From the NCBI GenBank assembly GCA_016699575.1, contig CP064979.1:3596001-3660000 (forward strand): 64,000 nucleotides of DNA, given 5' to 3'. Source of the DNA: Flavobacteriales bacterium. Lineage in GTDB: Bacteria > Bacteroidota > Bacteroidia > Flavobacteriales_F > PHOS-HE28. Position 1 is the first letter of the stretch; every line of letters begins with the position of its first letter. Under the pieces are notes generated by a model that saw nothing but the letters and a program-made list of their open reading frames with translations, was not told the DNA's origin and did no database searches. Below are positions 8,183 to 17,296 of the stretch, piece by piece. A program made the position numbers and the translations under genes.

Positions 8183-9484
8183 ATGATATCGACCTTACGC
8201 TGCTTCGTTGCCGTTCAACTCTCGGCCTGCACCGTTGCGCTCCATGCCCAAGGCCCCGACCTCATCGGCTACTGGCACAACTGGAACGATGCCAATGCGC
8301 CGTACTTCCATCTCGACCAGGTGGACCCGCGCTACACCATCATCAACCTCGCCTTTGCCGAGCCGATAGTCGGCACCACCTACGCCATGGAGTTCGTGCC
8401 ATCGCAAGATGTGCCTGCTGACTTTATCGCCCGTGTTGACACCCTGCGCGCACACGGCAAGAAGGTATTGGCCAGCATCGGCGGCGCCAACGCCACAGTG
8501 CAACTGAACAGCGAGCAGGAAAAGCAGACCTTCATCTACCTCATGCACACGCTGTTGCAGACCTGGCACCTCGATGGCGTGGACATCGACCTGGAGGGCG
8601 CGTCGGTGGCCACCACGGGCGGCACCATCGCAGCGCCGGTGGACAGCAACATCATCCGGTTCATCGGCGCCATGCAGGAAGTGATGGTCGACTATCGCCA
8701 GGCGACAGGTAACAAGATGTTCCTGACGATGGCGCCGGAGACCGCCTATGTGCAGGGCGGGCAGAGCGCGTTCGGCGGCATCTGGGGCGCCTACCTGCCC
8801 ATCATCGATGCGCTTCGTGATTCGCTCGACATCCTGCACGTGCAGCTGTACAACAGCGGGAGCATGTACGGCATCGATGGCAACATCTACAGCCAAGGCA
8901 CAGCCGATTTCATCGTGAGCCAGACCGAAGCTGTCATCCAAGGCTTCAACACTTCAGGTGGCTACTTCGTGGGACTTCCACCGGAGAAGGTCGCCGTGGG
9001 TTTACCCGCATGCAACGCGGCCGCTGGTGGGGGTTACGTGGACACTGCCACCGTGCGTGCCGCGATGGAGTACCTCCTCGGACAAGGACCGCAGCCCGGT
9101 GCCTACACGCTACAACAGCCCGGCGGTTATCCCACGCTGCGCGGCATGATGACGTGGAGCATCAACTGGGACGCTGTGAGCGCGTGCGGTGGCACCTATG
9201 GTTATGCAGATACCTACGAGCGCGTGTTCGACGACTTCAGCACTGGCGTTCCCGTTGTTGAAGAGGAGGAACGGATCCTGCTGATGAACCCGGTGGCGGA
9301 TGTGCTGCGCTTCAACGAACCAACGACCGGTCAGCTCCGCATCCACGACAGCAGCGGCCGCTTGGTGATGAGCACCGTCGTGAACGGGAGTGAGCTCGAT
9401 GTGCAGCACCTGCGCTCCGGCCTCTACGTGCTCGAACTGTCGGGCGATGACGAAAGCCTGAGCACGCGCTTTGTGAAGGAGTGA
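8183..9484 (+). CDS. GH18 chitinase with T9SS sorting domain, 433 aa
   Basis: The glycoside hydrolase family 18 barrel is clear: it opens DLIGYWHNWND, has KKVLASIGGAN on strand 3, and the active-site motif LDGVDIDLEG, in which the last acidic residue is the proton donor. A WSINWD block closes the barrel. The enzyme should cleave beta-1,4-linked GlcNAc in chitin. The first ~22 residues form a signal peptide ending CTVALHAQ. The C-terminal ~75 residues (LLMNPVADVLRFN to SLSTRFVKE) are a T9SS sorting domain, so the enzyme would be secreted or surface-held. With GH20 (51756) and GH92 (17297) it points to use of GlcNAc- and mannose-containing glycans. Confidence 0.93.
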   Translation: MISTLRCFVAVQLSACTVALHAQGPDLIGYWHNWNDANAPYFHLDQVDPRYTIINLAFAEPIVGTTYAMEFVPSQDVPADFIARVDTLRAHGKKVLASIGGANATVQLNSEQEKQTFIYLMHTLLQTWHLDGVDIDLEGASVATTGGTIAAPVDSNIIRFIGAMQEVMVDYRQATGNKMFLTMAPETAYVQGGQSAFGGIWGAYLPIIDALRDSLDILHVQLYNSGSMYGIDGNIYSQGTADFIVSQTEAVIQGFNTSGGYFVGLPPEKVAVGLPACNAAAGGGYVDTATVRAAMEYLLGQGPQPGAYTLQQPGGYPTLRGMMTWSINWDAVSACGGTYGYADTYERVFDDFSTGVPVVEEEERILLMNPVADVLRFNEPTTGQLRIHDSSGRLVMSTVVNGSELDVQHLRSGLYVLELSGDDESLSTRFVKE

Positions 9485-9489
9485 CCTGC

Positions 9490-10731
9490 TCAGCGCACCA
9501 CTTTGCCGGAACGGAACACGTTGCGGTGGGTGATGGTCCACAAGAGCAAACCCGGAGCGGTCCCTTTGGGCAATGCGATGGTGCTGGTGAGCATACCATC
9601 GAACAGCACGCGGCCCTGCGCATCGAACACGCGCAATCGTTCCGGCCCTATGGCTCCGGTGACGGTCAAGTTCCCGTCCGCATCCATCCGTACTTGGTAA
9701 GAAGATTTGCCATCGGTCTCATCGATGCCGATGCCGAACACCTCCAGGGTCCAAGAGGCTTCGGCGCTTCTGCCGCATGCATCGGTGTACTGGTGCGTGA
9801 ATGAATAGATACCCGGCCCGGCGAAGGTGAACGTGGGATCGGGGGCGGTGGAAGTCTGGCCGTTGCTGCACGACCACAGGTGGATGCCCAGTCCGGAATG
9901 TTGCCAGGTGATGTCATAGGCGCCATTGCTGCTGCTGCCGGTGGGGGCGGCGTTGGGCATGCTGCCGTTGTCGAGGTTCCAGGTGCTGGCGCTATCGAGC
10001 ACCATGCTGCTGGCAATGCTGCGGAGGATGGCGGCCGAATCGGGTTGCAGGGTGCTGTTGAACGACGCTCCGGCGCAGCTCTGCCCGAAGAGCGTGCAGT
10101 ACATGACCGCAGCCGCGAGGTAACTGCCGTTGATGTTGGGATGGCTGCCATCGGTCTGGAAGAGTTCAATGAACGGATGCGTGTTCTGCACCTCGCGCCA
10201 GGCCATGCCCACGGGTGCGGTCCATCCGTTGTTGTCCTCCGCAAAGCCGATGTAATTGTCGCGCAGTCCGAGCTGCATGCCCTCGTAGGTGCACATGAAG
10301 GGGAAATTGGCGCAGTTCATCATGTCGCCCGTTTGCCGGCCCCAGGTCATGTAGTACACCGGCACGGTGCAACTGTCGTTGGCGGCGATGATATTGGCCA
10401 GAGCAGTGGCATCACCGGCCGAACCGGTCACGGCATCAGGCAACGCCCCCAACTGGCTTTGCTCCTGCATCACCACGAAGTCCCACGCTTGCGCGTTGAT
10501 GGCGTTGATCGATGCTAGCGTGGTGCTGTGCTCATACAAGGTGAAACCACCGGGCGCCACCATCTGCACGTTCACGGTGTCGCCCATACTGAGGGCCAAC
10601 TGCTGCACCAACCCGGGCAGGTCGTTGACGGAAGTGTAGCTGTTGCCGAGGAAGAGGACGGAGGTCTGTTGGGCGCTGGCGGCTGCGGTCAGGCAGCAGG
10701 CGAGGAGGGAGGAGGAACGCATCGGTGCCAT
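9490..10731 (-). CDS. SGNH-type hydrolase-like T9SS secreted protein, ~413 aa
   Basis: I place the start at ATG 10731 (or 10722), just before the signal peptide SSSLLACCLTAAASAQ; the upstream in-frame ATG 10779 overlaps the ClC gene. The mature N-terminus reads SVLFLGNSYTSVNDLP, with a GNS-type nucleophile block, and TDGSHPNINGSYLAA supplies the Asp-x-x-His pair of SGNH esterases. A PKD/Ig-like segment (YDITWQHSGLGIHLWS to FTHQYTDACGRSA) follows, and the C-terminus is a T9SS sorting domain (LRVFDAQGRVLFDG to VFRSGKVVR). It probably de-esterifies an extracellular glycan, but the substrate is a guess. Confidence 0.78.
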   Translation of the reverse strand: MAPMRSSSLLACCLTAAASAQQTSVLFLGNSYTSVNDLPGLVQQLALSMGDTVNVQMVAPGGFTLYEHSTTLASINAINAQAWDFVVMQEQSQLGALPDAVTGSAGDATALANIIAANDSCTVPVYYMTWGRQTGDMMNCANFPFMCTYEGMQLGLRDNYIGFAEDNNGWTAPVGMAWREVQNTHPFIELFQTDGSHPNINGSYLAAAVMYCTLFGQSCAGASFNSTLQPDSAAILRSIASSMVLDSASTWNLDNGSMPNAAPTGSSSNGAYDITWQHSGLGIHLWSCSNGQTSTAPDPTFTFAGPGIYSFTHQYTDACGRSAEASWTLEVFGIGIDETDGKSSYQVRMDADGNLTVTGAIGPERLRVFDAQGRVLFDGMLTSTIALPKGTAPGLLLWTITHRNVFRSGKVVR

Positions 10732-10775
10732 GACACGTCGGCCATGGGCGCCGTTGCCTAGCGAGGATGGAATGT

Positions 10776-12074
10776 TCACTTGGGCCGGTTGTACACCGAA
10801 TAACCGACCAAGGACCGCGAGATGAAATAGCTCAACGCGGATACGATCATCAGGGGCACAAAGAGCGCGTAGCCGCCCGTGATCTCGGCAATGAGGAAGA
10901 TGGCCGTGAGCGGAACGTGGATGGTACCGCTCAGCACGGCGGCCATGCCCACCACGATGAAATTGACCTCGTTCAGGTGGGCAAGTCCGAGCAGGTTCGC
11001 GCCGTGCGCAAAGGCGAAACCGGTCATGGCACCGGTAAAAAGCGAACTGCCGAACATGCCACCGTTGCCACCGGCGTGCACTGTAAGTGAAGTTGCGATC
11101 GCCTTGAGCAGCAGCAGGCCCAGCGCCAGTGCCTCAAGGCTCCATTGGCCCAACGGAAGGATGAACGGCGAATGGGCGGTGAGCGGTGCGGTGGTGCGCA
11201 GCAGCAGGTGTTCAACGCTATCGTAGCCTTCGCCGAGCAACGGTGGGAAGAAGAGGATGAGCGCTCCGAGCAGTCCCCCGCCCGTCAACGCCCGTGCGAA
11301 GGGCGACTTCACCCTGTTCAGTTGTTCACCCACCACGAAGTAGCTGCGGATGCACCACATGGACACGAAGGCCCCGAAGAAAGCCAGCCCGATGTACCAC
11401 GGCAACGCAGCCGCGCTCCACGAATCGCTGATGAGCACGAACGGCTGACCCTTGTAGATGAGGCTGGAGAGGAACGCGGCTGAAGCCGAACTGATGAGCA
11501 CCGGCACCACCTGCGGAATGGCCACGTTCACCAACAGCACCTCCATGGCGAAGATGGCCCCGGCGATGGGCGCGTTGAAGATGGCCGAGATGCCTGCCGC
11601 AGAACCGCACGCCAGCAGCAGCGTGCGCGTGGCCTTGTCGAACTTGAGCCATACGGCCACCTTGCTGCCGAACGCAGCGCCGGTGGAAGCGATGGGCGCC
11701 TCCATCCCGGCCGATCCCCCGGCACCCATGGTGAGAATACTGGTAATGACCTGTGAGTAGAGCTTGTGCGTTTGGACCACACTTTCGTTCTCCTTGATGT
11801 TGCGCAGAAGGCTGGGGAGCCCCCGTCCGAGATCGCCCTTGAGCCAGTAGTGCGTGAAGAGCACGCAGAGCAGTATGCCCAACGTTGGGATGACCAGGGT
11901 GAGCAGTTCACGCCGGTCACCGAAGAGGTAGCCGTGCAGCAGCCGGGTCAGTTCGTTCACGCCGCTCTTCAGCGCCACGGCCGCCAGCGCGGCAAGCAAT
12001 CCGATGACCACACTGGCCAGGATGAGCGAAGTGTGCTCACCGAAGAGGCGTCGGCGCAGGGATCGGATCATCAT
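10776..12074 (-). CDS. ClC-family chloride channel/antiporter, 432 aa
   Basis: About ten to twelve hydrophobic segments surround ClC signature blocks: GAGGSAGMEAPIAS (the GxExP selectivity and gating-glutamate region), GISAIFNAPIAGAIFAMEV, and GGNGGMFGSSLFTGAMTG. The gating glutamate is kept. It has no C-terminal CBS domains and so is of the short bacterial type. It sits in the inner membrane and moves chloride, probably in exchange for protons. It stops close to the trehalose gene and shares its strand with trehalose synthesis and MscS, forming an osmotic and ionic stress cluster; the common theme is inference. Confidence 0.92.
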   Translation of the reverse strand: MMIRSLRRRLFGEHTSLILASVVIGLLAALAAVALKSGVNELTRLLHGYLFGDRRELLTLVIPTLGILLCVLFTHYWLKGDLGRGLPSLLRNIKENESVVQTHKLYSQVITSILTMGAGGSAGMEAPIASTGAAFGSKVAVWLKFDKATRTLLLACGSAAGISAIFNAPIAGAIFAMEVLLVNVAIPQVVPVLISSASAAFLSSLIYKGQPFVLISDSWSAAALPWYIGLAFFGAFVSMWCIRSYFVVGEQLNRVKSPFARALTGGGLLGALILFFPPLLGEGYDSVEHLLLRTTAPLTAHSPFILPLGQWSLEALALGLLLLKAIATSLTVHAGGNGGMFGSSLFTGAMTGFAFAHGANLLGLAHLNEVNFIVVGMAAVLSGTIHVPLTAIFLIAEITGGYALFVPLMIVSALSYFISRSLVGYSVYNRPK

Positions 12075-12086
12075 TACGGTCTGCGA

Positions 12087-14327
12087 TCATACGGCCTGGC
12101 GTGCGATCGGGTCGCGCACAGCCACCATTTGCCGGATGAGGGCCAGCACATCATCATGTCGTCGGACGTTGAACCGTGCGAAGCTGGGGACCATTCCCAC
12201 ACGAATGCTCACCGCGTCCACGGGTAGCGCTTTGAAGAGGTCTTCATCCGTGCGGTCGTCGCCAATGGCCATGATGAACGGTGCCGGGTGGCGCGCGAGC
12301 AGCGCGCCCATGGCCGATCCCTTGTCGATGCCGGTCGAACGAGCTTCGATGACCTTGTGGCCTTCAATGACCTGGAAGTCATACGAGCGGGACAGGTCGC
12401 TGAGCACGGCCACGAGTTCGCGCGAGCGGCGGAAGCCCAGTTCCACTTGTGCGCCGCGGTAGTGCCAGGCCATTGCGGTTTCCTTCGTTTCCACGAGGGC
12501 CCCCGGGCACCGGTCACAGAACTGGTTGAAGATCTCGATCAGGTTCTCTTTCCATTCGGTGCGCGCCGGGGCGGCTGTCCATGCCCCACCCGGTGCGCGT
12601 ACGAAGGCCCCGTGCTCGGCGATCAGATGCACCGGCAGTGCGCCGTACCATTCCTGGAGCCGGTCGCGACCACGACCGCTCACAATGGCCACATTGTTGC
12701 GTTCATCGGCACAGAGCACGGCCAGGTCGGCGAGCAGTGCGCGGCCCGGTTTGGCGTCCTCGGGCCGTTGGGCGAACGGTACCAGCGTGCCATCGTGGTC
12801 CAGGACCAACCAACGCGAAGGGGCGGTGCTCAGATCGCGCAGAACGGCGTTCCGCTGGTCCTCGGTCATCAATTTCACCTGCAGTTGCCGGCGCAATGCC
12901 ACGGCCGAATCCAATTGGCTCAGCAGGTCGTCCGCCCATCTCGTGACATCGTAGCGCACCAAGCGTTGCTGCATGCCGCGCATGCGTTCGGTCTGCTCTT
13001 CCGCGGGCATGGTCATCGCGGTTTCGATGGCGTCGGCGATCGCGTTGGTGTCGGTCGGGTTCACGATGAGGGCGCCACCCAGCTCGTATGCTGCTCCGGC
13101 GGTTTCGCTGAGAATGAGCACGCCCCGCTTGTCGCGCCGGGTGGCCACGTATTCCTTGGCCACCAGGTTCATCCCATCGCGCATGGGCGTGATCAGCGCA
13201 ATGTCGGCCGCGCTGTACATGGCGATGAGGAGCTTATGGTCGAGGTGGCGGTATTGGTAGACCACGGGCTGCCAGTCCATGCTCCCGTATTTCCCGTTGA
13301 TCCGGCTCACGGACGATTCGATCCGTTCCTTGAGGTCGCGATAGCGGCTGATGGTGTGGCGCGATGGAACGATGTTGAGCAGATAGGTCACCTGTGCGCG
13401 GTGCTCCGGTGCGCGATCAAGCATCTTCTCGAAAGCCTCCAACCGTTGAAGGATGCCTTTCGTGTAATCGAGCCGATCGATGGAAAGGACCAGTTTGCGT
13501 CCCTGCGTGTTCTTCCGCAGCAGGTTCTTCTCCTTCACCACGGCGGTATCATCGAACATGCCGCTGAACCGATCGGGATCGATGCTCACGGGGAAGGCCT
13601 CAGCCTCGGCAGTGTGTGCCGCGCTCCTCACCGTGTGCACATCGATCTCGTGGCCTAATGATCGCTGCACCGATTCCAGGAAGTACTTCACGTGATCGTG
13701 CGTTTGGAACCCGACAAGGTCCGAACCGAGCAGGCCTTCGAGCAGTGCTTTGCGCCACGTATCGGGCAGCAACCTGAACACCTCGTAGGAAGGGAACGGG
13801 ATGTGCAGGAAGAACGCGATGGCCTGGTCGGGGAAGCGTTCGCGGAGCAGGGCGGGGAGCAGCATCAGGTGGTAGTCGTGGACCCATACACGGTCATCGG
13901 GCCGCAACGTGCCCGCCAGCTGTTCTGCGAAGAGCTCGTTGGCGGCGCGGTAATGGTCGAACCAATCCTGGTCATATTGGGCCAACGACGGGAAATAGTG
14001 GAAGAGGGGCCAAAGGGTATCGTTCGAGAACCCGTTGTAATGGCGGTCGCGCACGGTGTCGGGCATCGTGATCGGCACCACGTCGTAGTGCCCGTTCACG
14101 AATTGTTCGCCATTGGCAAGGTGCCGGGCAACCTTGCGCGATCGCAGTTCCGTCGCACCGGCCCACACGGGCCGCCCCCCGCCGTCCTTGCCGTTCTGGC
14201 CGCGCAGGTCGAGGTATGAGCCGATGCTGCTCACCAGACCACCGGCGCTCGGGGTGGCCGTTATCCGGCCTTCGCGCTCGGTGAACCGGAAGGGCAATCG
14301 GTTCGAAACGATGATCGTCCTGCTCAT
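12087..14327 (-). CDS. otsAB: Fused trehalose-6-phosphate synthase/phosphatase, 746 aa
   Basis: The N-terminal ~470 residues are a GT20 glycosyltransferase (TIIVSNRLPFRF, VWVHDYHLMLLPALLRE, SIDRLDYTKGI, and a DGMNLVAKEYVA block) that joins UDP-glucose to glucose-6-phosphate. The C-terminal ~250 residues are a HAD phosphatase with VLDHDGTLVPF carrying the nucleophile and AIGDDRTDEDLF carrying the metal-binding acids; it would release trehalose. Such fusions are common in Bacteroidota. The start overlaps the stop of the MscS gene by four bases (14324-14327), so translation is coupled. Trehalose would act as a compatible solute. Confidence 0.95.
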   Translation of the reverse strand: MSRTIIVSNRLPFRFTEREGRITATPSAGGLVSSIGSYLDLRGQNGKDGGGRPVWAGATELRSRKVARHLANGEQFVNGHYDVVPITMPDTVRDRHYNGFSNDTLWPLFHYFPSLAQYDQDWFDHYRAANELFAEQLAGTLRPDDRVWVHDYHLMLLPALLRERFPDQAIAFFLHIPFPSYEVFRLLPDTWRKALLEGLLGSDLVGFQTHDHVKYFLESVQRSLGHEIDVHTVRSAAHTAEAEAFPVSIDPDRFSGMFDDTAVVKEKNLLRKNTQGRKLVLSIDRLDYTKGILQRLEAFEKMLDRAPEHRAQVTYLLNIVPSRHTISRYRDLKERIESSVSRINGKYGSMDWQPVVYQYRHLDHKLLIAMYSAADIALITPMRDGMNLVAKEYVATRRDKRGVLILSETAGAAYELGGALIVNPTDTNAIADAIETAMTMPAEEQTERMRGMQQRLVRYDVTRWADDLLSQLDSAVALRRQLQVKLMTEDQRNAVLRDLSTAPSRWLVLDHDGTLVPFAQRPEDAKPGRALLADLAVLCADERNNVAIVSGRGRDRLQEWYGALPVHLIAEHGAFVRAPGGAWTAAPARTEWKENLIEIFNQFCDRCPGALVETKETAMAWHYRGAQVELGFRRSRELVAVLSDLSRSYDFQVIEGHKVIEARSTGIDKGSAMGALLARHPAPFIMAIGDDRTDEDLFKALPVDAVSIRVGMVPSFARFNVRRHDDVLALIRQMVAVRDPIARQAV

Positions 14328-15358
14328 GGTGCTTCGGGTGTAATGTTCTCCAGACGTACTGTGCGGATGGGGAAGGGGATGGTGATCCCCTCGCTGCGAT
14401 AGCGCTGTTGGAGTTTCTTGATGAACGCGTGCATCAGTTCGTAACGGTCGGTGTATTGAACTGCCCGCATGATCACTGACATGTCGATGCTGGAAGGACC
14501 GAACGTGTGGAACCGCACGAACGGATCGAAGTCCTTGATGCCCGGTTGCAGGTCGCGCATCACTTCCCGGGCCGCTCCCACGGTCGCCGATTCCACTTTT
14601 TCCAGGTCGCTGTCGTAGCTCACGCCTACCTGCACAAGCACCGCTACCTCCGGGTCAGGCTGGTCGTAGTTCAGGAGGATGGAATCGGCCAGCTTCACAT
14701 TCGGCACCACCACCAAATGGTTGGGCAAGGCCCTTATGGTGGTGTTGCGCCAAGTAATGTCCGTAACGAACCCCTCGTCCCCGGAACCCAGCTTCACGAA
14801 ATCGCCCACCCTCAGTTGCCGCGAAGCGAGGAGCTGGAGGCCTGCGAATAGATTGGCCAGAGTGCCTTGCAGTGCGAGGGCCACGGCCAGGCCGCCCACA
14901 CCGAGGGCCGTAACGATGGGCGTGATGGAGATGCCCAGGTCGTGCAGGATCACCAGTCCTCCTATGGTGAACACTATGGCGCGCACGATGATGCCGAGGA
15001 TGGAGGCCGACCGGCCCTGGCCGTTCAATTCCCCGAATGCTGCGCGCAACCATCCGATCATGGCGCGCGATACGAAGAGGCACACCGAGAGCACGAGCGC
15101 GATGAAGACCGCATCGGTAAGCAGGGGTTCCATCGGATGCGCCAGGTACCGTGGTACCACCCGCAACGGTATGAGCGCGCCCCATAGCGGGAGCAGGCCC
15201 CGGAAAGCCTGCACGAACGCGAGGCCCGTGCGCGAGCCGCGCGCGGCTGCGCGACTGCGGGCTTGTTCGAGCAGGGTGGTGGCGAACGTCCAACCCGCTG
15301 CGGCACCGAGCACTGCCGAACCGGAAATGATCAACGAACCGCGAAGGATGTCATCCAT
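14324..15358 (-). CDS. MscS-family mechanosensitive channel, 344 aa
   Basis: Three or four membrane spans precede the pore helix (ITALGVGGLAVALALQGTLAN-type segment, here VTALGVGGLAVALALQGT) and the beta domain with RQLRVGDFVKLGSG and FVTDITWRNTTIRALPNHLV. The C-terminal alpha-beta region ends at KLQQRYRSEGITIPFPIRTV. This is the classic small-conductance channel layout, which releases solutes on hypo-osmotic shock. It is the first gene of a tightly packed run with otsAB. The 271 bases upstream, before the divergent YbdK-type gene, contain no gene I can support. Confidence 0.92.
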   Translation of the reverse strand: MDDILRGSLIISGSAVLGAAAGWTFATTLLEQARSRAAARGSRTGLAFVQAFRGLLPLWGALIPLRVVPRYLAHPMEPLLTDAVFIALVLSVCLFVSRAMIGWLRAAFGELNGQGRSASILGIIVRAIVFTIGGLVILHDLGISITPIVTALGVGGLAVALALQGTLANLFAGLQLLASRQLRVGDFVKLGSGDEGFVTDITWRNTTIRALPNHLVVVPNVKLADSILLNYDQPDPEVAVLVQVGVSYDSDLEKVESATVGAAREVMRDLQPGIKDFDPFVRFHTFGPSSIDMSVIMRAVQYTDRYELMHAFIKKLQQRYRSEGITIPFPIRTVRLENITPEAP

Positions 15359-15629
15359 GATCAGGATTATTGCGCGGGCAGGTCAATACCTGTCCACATG
15401 TTCCACAAGGGGTCTTGGGCACCGGGCCCTAGGCCCAGGGACCGGTCCGCCGGATAGGCGGCATCCGGTCCGATCGACAAGGCGTACCTCACCGCGCATC
15501 AGCACGGTGTGAATGGCAGGCGACGCGGCGCGAAACTACTCCCATTGGTCGGGACGGCGGGGATGCCACGCCCAGCGTGCGTTGCATGGGGTGAATTGGT
15601 TCATCCCGTCGCACTTACATTGTCCGACA

Positions 15630-16772
15630 ATGATGAACGATGTGAGTTTGGCATTCATTCCGAGCGCGCGCCCGCACACCTTGGGCGTTGAACTTGAACT
15701 GCAGGTGCTCGATGGCCGCACCATGCGATTGACACCGCGTGCTCCGGAGATCCTTGCTTCGGTGCAGGATGCCCGGCTGGCCAAGGAAATGTTCCGCAGT
15801 ACCATCGAACTGATCACCGGCATCTGTACCACCGCCCGGGAAGCAGTGGACGACCTTTCGGCAACGTTGCTGAACGTCAGAAAGGTGAGCGACGCGTTGG
15901 GCTTGCGCTTCGCAGGCACGGGCACGCACCCGTTGGCCGATTACAACGACCGACTGGTGATGGACAGCGAGCGCTACCAGCAACTGCTCGATCGCAACCA
16001 GTGGCTCATCCGCCGCATGGCCGTTTACGGACTTCACGTGCACGTGGGCCTGCCATCGGGCGATGCCTGCATCCGGTACATGAACGCTTTCCTGCACCTG
16101 GTGCCGCACCTCATCGCGCTCTCGGCCAGCTCCCCGTTCTGGCGCGGGGTGGATACCGGTCTGTGCGCCAGTCGTCCCACCGTGTACGAGGCGCATCCCA
16201 CGTCAGGGCTTCCGGTGCTCGTGCGCGACTGGTCAGAATTCAACATGGTGTACAACGATATGCTGCGCACCGGTTCCATCAACAGCATGAAGGACATCTG
16301 GTGGGACCTGCGGCCCAGCCCCGGGTACGGCACCTTGGAGATCCGCATTTGCGATGGACCGGCTACAATGGCCGAACTCGGAGCCATCACCGCCTACATA
16401 CAGGCCAATGCTGCGTACATGCGCGATGAACAACAGGTGGAAGATGGGCCCGCGCCCGGGATCCCCGTGCGCTGGGTGCTGCGTGAGAACAAGTGGCGCG
16501 CCCTGCGTTTCGGGCTCGATGCAGCGGTGATCCACCCGGCGGACATGAGCGTGCGGCCGCTTCGCGACGCGATCGTGGAACGGCTCGCCCGACTGGAACC
16601 GCACTTCCGGGCGCAAGGCGAGGAGCACCACCTGCAATGCCTGCGCGACATCTGCACCCAAGGTAACAGCAGCGATCGCCAACGTGCGGAATACGCCCGC
16701 AACGGACAAGTGGAGGACGTGGTGCGCTTCAACGTGCGCGAGTTCGAAGCCGGTGAACCCCAGTGGTCCTGA
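15630..16772 (+). CDS. YbdK-type glutamate-cysteine-ligase-like carboxylate-amine ligase, 380 aa
   Basis: The family's start block, HTLGVELELQVLD, appears about 20 residues after ATG 15630, and LHVHVGLPSGDACIRYMN, GTHPLADYNDR and PGYGTLEIRICDGPAT are typical of the GCS2/YbdK superfamily. These enzymes ligate an amine to a carboxylate with ATP; YbdK itself has weak gamma-glutamylcysteine synthetase activity, so the true product is uncertain. A TACATTGT box lies six bases before ATG 15630. The longer open frame from 15513 lacks conserved residues. It converges on the acetyltransferase gene at 16776. Confidence 0.88.
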   Translation: MMNDVSLAFIPSARPHTLGVELELQVLDGRTMRLTPRAPEILASVQDARLAKEMFRSTIELITGICTTAREAVDDLSATLLNVRKVSDALGLRFAGTGTHPLADYNDRLVMDSERYQQLLDRNQWLIRRMAVYGLHVHVGLPSGDACIRYMNAFLHLVPHLIALSASSPFWRGVDTGLCASRPTVYEAHPTSGLPVLVRDWSEFNMVYNDMLRTGSINSMKDIWWDLRPSPGYGTLEIRICDGPATMAELGAITAYIQANAAYMRDEQQVEDGPAPGIPVRWVLRENKWRALRFGLDAAVIHPADMSVRPLRDAIVERLARLEPHFRAQGEEHHLQCLRDICTQGNSSDRQRAEYARNGQVEDVVRFNVREFEAGEPQWS

Positions 16773-16775
16773 GCT

Positions 16776-17279
16776 TCAGCTTCTGCGGATCGAATAGATC
16801 AATTCATCGTGCACCACACCGTTCTTCACGATGGTGCCTTTCAGTTCCGCTTCGCGCTGGAGGCCGGCTTTTTCCAGCACACGCTGGCTCGCCACGTTCG
16901 CAACGAAGGTTGAGGCGTAGATGCGGTTGATGTCGGGAAAGGTCCTGAAACCGAGCTGCACCATCTGGCGGATGGCTTCCGTCATGATGCCTTGGCCACG
17001 GTACGGCTTTCCGAGCCAATAGCCGAGCTCAAGATTGGAGCGCCAGAGGTCGGGTTTAGGATGCAGGCCGATGGCGCCGCAGCACTCACCGTCAAGGTCG
17101 ATGCAACGCCTCAGTGGTGGGTTCTTGTTGATGGCCTCTTCCAGGAAATTGCGACCGTGCTCCTCGGTGTACGGATGCGGGAAGGCGTCGGAGAGGAAGG
17201 CCGCAATGGTGGCGTCGTTGGCATGCTTCACCAATGCAGGCAGGTCGGTTTGCTCGAAGGGACGCAACGTGAAGGTCAT
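16776..17279 (-). CDS. RimJ/RimL-type GNAT acetyltransferase, 167 aa
   Basis: The frame from ATG 17279 begins MTFTLRPFEQTDLPALVKHA and has the GNAT acetyl-CoA loop YRGQGIMTEAIRQM and the NINR/STFVANVASQRVLEKAG block typical of RimJ/RimL N-acetyltransferases. The target is unknown; homologues modify ribosomal-protein N-termini or small amines. It begins 17 bases after the GH92 gene stops, on the same strand, and so may be its downstream operon partner. The longer frame to 17669 is antisense-frame noise over the GH92 gene. Confidence 0.85.
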   Translation of the reverse strand: MTFTLRPFEQTDLPALVKHANDATIAAFLSDAFPHPYTEEHGRNFLEEAINKNPPLRRCIDLDGECCGAIGLHPKPDLWRSNLELGYWLGKPYRGQGIMTEAIRQMVQLGFRTFPDINRIYASTFVANVASQRVLEKAGLQREAELKGTIVKNGVVHDELIYSIRRS

Positions 17280-17296
17280 GGCTGCAGATGTCTTGC

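Noticed and set aside
12288..13658. 456-codon plus-strand frame across otsAB.
   Set aside because: Shadow of the trehalose gene without recognisable domains.
15359..15629. Possible C-terminal remnant of an amidohydrolase on the minus strand (IHTVLMRGEVRLVD).
   Set aside because: Only about 14 residues look family-like, and there is no second copy to compare. Too weak to call a remnant.
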